Below are positions 4,668-8,680 of a stretch of DNA of 8,680 bases, in pieces. Made by a program: the position numbers and the translations under genes. The first letter of the stretch is position 1; each line of letters starts with the position of its first letter. This DNA is from Actinomycetota bacterium. GTDB taxonomy: Bacteria > Actinomycetota > Actinomycetes > Nanopelagicales > Nanopelagicaceae. The stretch is taken from positions 1 to 8,680 of the forward strand of contig WLNN01000049.1 of the NCBI GenBank assembly GCA_009699765.1. Reading direction: 5' to 3'. The notes under the pieces were generated by a model. That model saw only the letters and a program-made list of their open reading frames with translations. It did not search any database and was not told the origin of the DNA.

Positions 4668-5213
4668 ATGAAAAATTTATTGCCAGCTAAAGTGCTCATA
4701 ACCGCACTTGCCGTTGCACTCATCTCACAATCTCTCATCTCGACCGCAACTGCTTCAACTTCAAAAGGTTGGCGCTATTGGGGTTACTACCAAGCCGCAG
4801 CAAATAGTTCGACCTGGAAAGCAGCTATGACAGGTCCAACGGTTGATATTGCAGATGGATCTGTTGAGGGTTGGGTTTTTACATTTAGCAACGATGACAT
4901 TCCATCAACTCCCCCATCAGTGAAACCATCATTTAAGACAATTTGTGGAAAAACCAAGGCGCAAGCTGGCACTAAGCGAATTGGATTGGTCGTGGATTTT
5001 GGAGATCAGTCTTATTCGCCAAAGGGCGAAAAGGCCAAGAAGACAATTATTAAGTGCGTGGTAACAGCTAAAGAATCACAAGGAATTGATGTGCTTGCCC
5101 AAGAAATCAAGCTTCGTACTGCTGACTCCGGTTTGATATGCGGCCTTAATGGTTATCCTGCGAAAGAATGTGGCGTTGAGATTCAAACACCAATCAACTT
5201 GGCAAAGAAATAG
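4668..5213 (+). CDS. Secreted SCO2322-like protein of a cobalamin ECF operon
   Basis: This 181-residue protein has a clear Sec signal peptide: MKNLLPAK, a hydrophobic core at 9-24, and an ATA-S cleavage site after about residue 29. The mature part (about 150 residues) begins with aromatic-rich GWRYWGYYQA (34-43) and contains DGSVEGWVFTFS (63-74), FKTICGKTKA (89-98) and GTKRIGLVVDFGD (101-113). These blocks are what I recall of the family named after Streptomyces coelicolor SCO2322, encoded beside ECF transporter genes in Actinobacteria. Four cysteines (93, 130, 158, 168) could form two disulfides outside the cell. There is no lipobox, no C-terminal membrane helix and no LPxTG signal, so the protein would be released or held by the transporter. 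It is the first gene after the cobalamin riboswitch, with AGGAG 7 nt before the ATG, and the EcfT gene follows after 7 nt. A role in capturing corrinoid for the importer is inference. Confidence 0.8.
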   Translation: MKNLLPAKVLITALAVALISQSLISTATASTSKGWRYWGYYQAAANSSTWKAAMTGPTVDIADGSVEGWVFTFSNDDIPSTPPSVKPSFKTICGKTKAQAGTKRIGLVVDFGDQSYSPKGEKAKKTIIKCVVTAKESQGIDVLAQEIKLRTADSGLICGLNGYPAKECGVEIQTPINLAKK

Positions 5214-5220
5214 TTAATCG

Positions 5221-5961
5221 ATGAAGCCGCTCCACCCATTTACTTTCTGGGCACTATTCACAGCTCTCGCTTTCGGTGTAATTGCCTCAGACGGGAATAT
5301 CTCTGCCTTTTTTGCACTCGGTGGAGCGGCTCTCATTGTCTACTTATATAAGAGCACAGGGGCTTGGTCGGCAAGTTTTAAATGGTCACTTGTTGCGGGC
5401 GCATACTTTATTTTTATTCGTGTTTTAACCGGAGTTCTAATTGGAGTCCCTAGACCTGGAAATACTCTCTTCGAAATCCCTCGTATCGCCTTACCTTCTT
5501 GGCTTCCCGGAATTCGAATCGGCGGCTCTGTAACTTTAGAGAGAGTCTCTTCATCGTTTCATGAGGGATTAATGATCGCGACAGTGATTGCACTTTTTGG
5601 TGCGGCAAATTCTGTAACTAGTCCCCACAAACTGCTTCGGGTCCTTCCCGCAAAAATTTATCAATTAGCAGTAACTCTCACAATTGCAACCTCCGTGTTT
5701 CCACAACTGATTACAAGTATTCAAAGAATTAGAGAGGCACAGTATTTACGGAATGGAAGTAGGCCTCGTATATCTTCTATAGCTATTCCCTTACTCGAGG
5801 AAAGCCTCGGGCGCGCTGTAGGGCTTGCCGAATCCATGGAAGCTCGAGGTTATGGTCAATCCAAAAAGCAGAGTAGGTACCGCCCGATTTTATATACAGG
5901 TCGCGACTTACTTCTTATCACTAGTGGGTTTCTCTCTGCGATTGTCATGGTGGTTCTGTGA
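5221..5961 (+). CDS. ECF transporter transmembrane component (EcfT/CbiQ family)
   Basis: This 246-residue membrane protein couples ATP hydrolysis to the S component in an energy-coupling factor importer. Hydrophobic segments lie at about 9-23, 27-43, 55-75, 116-129, 146-164 and 230-245. The cytoplasmic coupling region between the last two carries the two EcfT motifs: REAQYLRNG at 171-179, and AESMEARGYG at 203-212 with the ARG triplet at 208-210, which docks in the ATPase grooves. A central charged loop (76-115) contains prolines and sits between the third and fourth segments. The start ATG follows the SCO2322-like stop by 7 nt with no clear Shine-Dalgarno sequence, so translation is probably coupled. 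The gene's end overlaps the ATPase start by 4 nt (GTGA). Dedicated T, A and S genes in one operon make this a group I, single-substrate ECF system. Cargo is inferred from the cobalamin riboswitch. Confidence 0.92.
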   Translation: MKPLHPFTFWALFTALAFGVIASDGNISAFFALGGAALIVYLYKSTGAWSASFKWSLVAGAYFIFIRVLTGVLIGVPRPGNTLFEIPRIALPSWLPGIRIGGSVTLERVSSSFHEGLMIATVIALFGAANSVTSPHKLLRVLPAKIYQLAVTLTIATSVFPQLITSIQRIREAQYLRNGSRPRISSIAIPLLEESLGRAVGLAESMEARGYGQSKKQSRYRPILYTGRDLLLITSGFLSAIVMVVL

Positions 5962-7562
5962 TTACCTTTTCTCGTGTTTCGCTTCTATATCCTCATTCAA
6001 CTACTAGCGTCATAGAAGATCTCTCCTTCGATATTGCCGAGGGCGAAATGGTTTTAGTAATGGGTCACACAGGATCTGGTAAATCCTCACTGTTACGACT
6101 CATAAATGGGCTAGTTCCACACCACACCGGCGGAATCCTTGGCGGTGAAATAGTTGTTGATGGTAAATCAACCAGAACTACCAAGCCAGGAGAGCTCGCG
6201 GGAATAGTGGGCATTGTTGGGCAGAACCCTATTGATACTTTTGTAACCGACATTGTTGAAGACGAACTTGCCTTCGGCATGGAATCCCTAAATTTCCCTC
6301 ACGACGTGATGCGCAAGCGCATTGAAGAGGCTCTTGATCAAGTTGGTCTAGCCAGTCTTCGTAACCGCGAAATCGCAACTCTTAGCGGCGGTGAGCAACA
6401 ACGTTTGGCTATTGCTTGCGCACTTGTAATGCATCCAAAGGTGCTTCTTCTCGACGAACCAACTAGCGCATTAGATCCAATCGCATCAGAGGAGATTCTC
6501 TCTATCTTGCATAGATTGGTTCACGATTTGAGCGTGACTGTGATTCTTGCCGAGCATCGACTTGAGCGAGTAATCGGTTATGTAGACCGCATCTTGCTGA
6601 TTGAGGGAGAAGGAAAAACTTCTATCGGTGGGCCTTCCGAAATACTATCTAAGACTTCTTTAGTGCCACCAATTGTGCGACTTACTCGTTCATTGAATCT
6701 TTCGGAAGTTGGCACAAGTACTCGTGAAGTGCGTCGTATCACTGAGCATTTGCGAAATGAACTGCCCAATACTGAGCGACCAATTTATCAGTCTGGTGCT
6801 TTATTGCTCGAGGTGGATTCGGTTACAGCTTCTTTTAGTTCCAAAATTGCGCTAAAGAAAGTTTCAATCAATCTGCATCGCAATGAAGTCACTGCGCTCA
6901 TGGGTCGCAATGGCGCGGGCAAAAGTACACTCATCAGAACCATTGTTGGGCTTCACAAGGACTTCTCTGGTGATATCAAATACGAGGGAAAACCAATACG
7001 CGAAATTGATCAGAAGACACGCTCTCAAACAATCGGTTATATCCCCCAAGAACCAGGCGATCTCTTATACCTAACTTCAGTTTCAGATGAATGCGCACGT
7101 GCCGATAAGGACAATCATGTTGAATTTGGCTCAACGTTAGCTCTCTTGCACCAAATGTTGCCGACAATTTCTCCATCTAAACACCCTCGAGAATTATCCG
7201 AAGGAGAAAGGCTCACCCTTGTTTTAGCTATTGTGTTATCAGGCTCGCCGGAACTCTTAATTCTTGACGAACCTACAAGGGGTCTTGATTACGAAGCTAA
7301 AAATCGTCTGATGCGAAATTTGTATGATCTCTCACGAAAACATGGCACTTCGGTACTGATGGCAACCCATGATGTAGAAATTGTTGCTGAAGTTGCAGAT
7401 CGAACAATATTCCTCGCCGAAGGTGAAAAGGTTGCAGACGGTGCGACGCTCGATGTCTTACTTGCATCTCCGGCATTCGCTCCACAAGTGGCAAAAGTTA
7501 TGGCTCCACGACGATGGCTAACCGTCGGCGATGTTTTGCGCTCTGTCGGTGAAAGCTCATGA
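5958..7562 (+). CDS. ECF transporter ATP-binding protein with two fused ABC domains (EcfA-EcfA')
   Basis: This 534-residue protein holds two complete ABC ATPase domains in one chain. Domain 1 (about 1-235): Walker A GHTGSGKS 36-43, Q-loop Gln89 in VGQNP, signature LSGGE 142-146, Walker B LLLDE 163-167 and switch His200. Domain 2 (about 283-510): Walker A GRNGAGKS 316-323, Q-loop Gln364 in IPQEP, signature LSEGE 413-417, Walker B LLILDE 433-438 and switch His471. A linker of about 45 residues joins them. Both domains keep lysine, glutamate and histidine, so both look able to hydrolyse ATP; domain 2 has Glu for the first Gly of the LSGGQ signature, which I believe is usual in this actinobacterial branch. 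The fused form gives a fixed heterodimer-like pair for the T component. The start codon is GTG, overlapping the EcfT stop (GTGA, 5958-5961), and the stop overlaps the next ATG (ATGA, 7559-7562), typical of translational coupling. Confidence 0.94.
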   Translation: MITFSRVSLLYPHSTTSVIEDLSFDIAEGEMVLVMGHTGSGKSSLLRLINGLVPHHTGGILGGEIVVDGKSTRTTKPGELAGIVGIVGQNPIDTFVTDIVEDELAFGMESLNFPHDVMRKRIEEALDQVGLASLRNREIATLSGGEQQRLAIACALVMHPKVLLLDEPTSALDPIASEEILSILHRLVHDLSVTVILAEHRLERVIGYVDRILLIEGEGKTSIGGPSEILSKTSLVPPIVRLTRSLNLSEVGTSTREVRRITEHLRNELPNTERPIYQSGALLLEVDSVTASFSSKIALKKVSINLHRNEVTALMGRNGAGKSTLIRTIVGLHKDFSGDIKYEGKPIREIDQKTRSQTIGYIPQEPGDLLYLTSVSDECARADKDNHVEFGSTLALLHQMLPTISPSKHPRELSEGERLTLVLAIVLSGSPELLILDEPTRGLDYEAKNRLMRNLYDLSRKHGTSVLMATHDVEIVAEVADRTIFLAEGEKVADGATLDVLLASPAFAPQVAKVMAPRRWLTVGDVLRSVGESS

Positions 7563-8344
7563 TGAAACGCGTAGTCATGGCGCTCCTAATTCCATTAACT
7601 TTTCTTGGATTTATTTGGCCGTTTATAGCGCCAACAGATGAAGTAGCCGATCGCGCCAGCTGGTTCTTCCTAGCTAGTGTGCCTATAGCTGTAACTTTGA
7701 TCGTTGTTCTTCTCTCTCAGGAGGAACTTGGTTCGAAGAACGTTGCATTTTTAGGAATTCTGACTGCGCTCATCGCCGCCTTACGTCCCATGGGAATTGG
7801 CGCCATCGGAATTGAACCTATGTGGTTTGCGCTGATTCTTGCTGCGCGAGTTATGGGACCTACATTTGGGTTCCTCCTTGGAGCTCTCAGTATGACTCTC
7901 TCTGCCTTGCTTACCGGTGGAATCGGACCCTGGCTTTCATATCAAGTATTTGCGGCCGCACTAATTGGCTGGGGCGTAATAATCATTCCAAGAAAAATTC
8001 GTGGAAAGTCTGAGTTAGCTGTACTTGCTGTCTACGGTGTAATTGCGGCAGAGATTTTCGGTATAGCAATGGATCTGCAATTCTGGCCATGGATGCTGGG
8101 AAGTGGAACTGAACTCTCTTACTTAGTAGGTGGATCCATTAATGAGAATCTAGGTAGATTTTTTCAATATCACTTCTTATCTGCACTCGCTTGGGATATT
8201 CCGCGCGCAATAATTACGGTGATCCTTATATTGCTTGCTGGAAAACCCGCACTAAACGCGCTACGTCGGGCAAGAACAAAAGCGGCATTCGCAACTCATG
8301 CTCAATTTCAAGAATTAACGAACGTGGGATTCAACCATAGGTAG
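7559..8344 (+). CDS. ECF transporter S component, probable cobalamin/corrinoid-specific
   Basis: This 261-residue, strongly hydrophobic protein has segments at about 5-24, 35-52, 62-79, 88-118 (long, probably two), 126-144, 153-173 and 205-228. The block FLGILTALIAALRPMGIGAIGIEP (64-87, shown here only in part as LGILTAL and IGIEP) and ARVMGPTFGFLLGALSM (96-112) correspond to the membrane core typical of actinobacterial ECF S components. S components bind the vitamin in the membrane and topple to deliver it. Specificity is not legible from sequence; cobalamin is inferred from the upstream riboswitch and from the gene being last in its operon. The start ATG at 7559 overlaps the ATPase stop; a second ATG at 7562 is an equal alternative. 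The last 30 residues are basic and polar, and the final ten codons overlap gcvT on the other strand. Confidence 0.85.
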   Translation: MMKRVVMALLIPLTFLGFIWPFIAPTDEVADRASWFFLASVPIAVTLIVVLLSQEELGSKNVAFLGILTALIAALRPMGIGAIGIEPMWFALILAARVMGPTFGFLLGALSMTLSALLTGGIGPWLSYQVFAAALIGWGVIIIPRKIRGKSELAVLAVYGVIAAEIFGIAMDLQFWPWMLGSGTELSYLVGGSINENLGRFFQYHFLSALAWDIPRAIITVILILLAGKPALNALRRARTKAAFATHAQFQELTNVGFNHR

Positions 8345-8680
8345 AGCAACTATGGTTGTGACTGATTCTCGTCCTCGAACATCAATGACAAGTGAATCAC
8401 CAATTACATAACGAGGTTCAACAAGTGCGAGAGCTATACCTTTCTTCAAAGTTGGAGAGAATGTCCCGCTTGTCACAATCCCGATTTGATCACCGCCACT
8501 GTTCTTCACAATCATGCCTGCTCGAGGTATGCCTCTATCAGTTGATTGCAAACCTCTTAAAATACGATGCGGGCCTTTTTCTTTCTCTGCACGCAATGAA
8601 TCTGATCCACAAAAGTTCTCTTTCTTCCATCCAATCGCCCAGTTAGCGCCTGCTTGCACTGGAGAGATATCTATAGATAA
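8315..8680 (-). CDS. gcvT: Aminomethyltransferase GcvT (glycine cleavage T protein), C-terminal part, truncated by window edge
   Basis: The minus-strand frame is open from the right edge and encodes the last 121 residues of a GcvT-type protein. It begins LSIDISPVQAGANWAIGWKK, the usual stretch before the C-terminal barrel domain. Next come GPHRILRGLQ, the RAG-type turn, the VTSGTFSPTLKKGIALALV block and the closing VIDVRGR strand. GcvT transfers the aminomethyl carbon of glycine from the H protein to tetrahydrofolate, releasing ammonia. A GTG within the fragment (8657-8659) is only an internal valine, not a start. The stop at 8315 lies inside the convergent EcfS gene, giving a 30-nt tail-to-tail overlap. 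The five or so residues after the usual end are unremarkable. Confidence 0.92.
   Translation of the reverse strand, partial: LSIDISPVQAGANWAIGWKKENFCGSDSLRAEKEKGPHRILRGLQSTDRGIPRAGMIVKNSGGDQIGIVTSGTFSPTLKKGIALALVEPRYVIGDSLVIDVRGRESVTTIVALPMVESHVR

Noticed and set aside
1..8680. CRISPR arrays, tRNAs, insertion sequences, phage or defence genes
   Set aside because: None were seen on reading both strands; the content is metabolic and transport genes.

Overview
The window looks like part of the chromosome of a small-genome, AT-leaning actinobacterium. Several products belong to families largely confined to Actinobacteria: an AdoK-type adenosine kinase, a DUF3043 membrane protein, and an SCO2322-like secreted protein next to a dedicated ECF transporter. 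The base composition is much less GC-rich than in Streptomyces or Mycobacterium, and genes are packed so tightly that every convergent pair overlaps. A freshwater acI/Nanopelagicales-type organism would fit, but that is an inference from gene content and compactness, not a proof.

Left part (1-3369): the end of a cysteine desulfurase (+) runs tail-to-tail into adenosine kinase (-), which lies downstream of the A-type Fe-S carrier erpA (-). Divergent from erpA is nadA (+), a [4Fe-4S] quinolinate synthase, followed after 8 nt by a DUF3043 membrane protein that seems to have its own leaderless promoter overlapping the nadA stop codon. Sulfur donor, Fe-S carrier and Fe-S client enzyme thus lie within 3 kb, with an NAD precursor step and an adenosine salvage enzyme.

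Middle (3366-4667): an aldo/keto reductase (-) faces away from a 300-nt gene-free region. This region is not empty. It holds a well-formed leaderless promoter for the reductase, an imperfect inverted repeat with 12-bp arms, a 22-bp near-perfect palindrome, a compact cobalamin riboswitch (about 4473-4565) and its expression platform, which ends in a possible Shine-Dalgarno-masking hairpin.

Right part (4668-8344): a riboswitch-led, tightly spaced operon encodes a secreted SCO2322-like protein, an EcfT membrane component, a double-ATPase EcfA fusion and an EcfS substrate-binding membrane protein. Gaps are 7 nt, then 4-nt overlaps. Together these form a complete dedicated ECF importer whose cargo, judged from the riboswitch, is cobalamin or a corrinoid, plus an extracytoplasmic protein that standard ECF systems do not have. 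The end of the S-component gene overlaps the end of gcvT (-, glycine cleavage T protein), which runs off the right edge.

No tRNA, rRNA, insertion sequence, CRISPR array or phage feature was seen. The most interesting unit is the riboswitch, secreted protein and ECF operon with the symmetrical sequences upstream of it.
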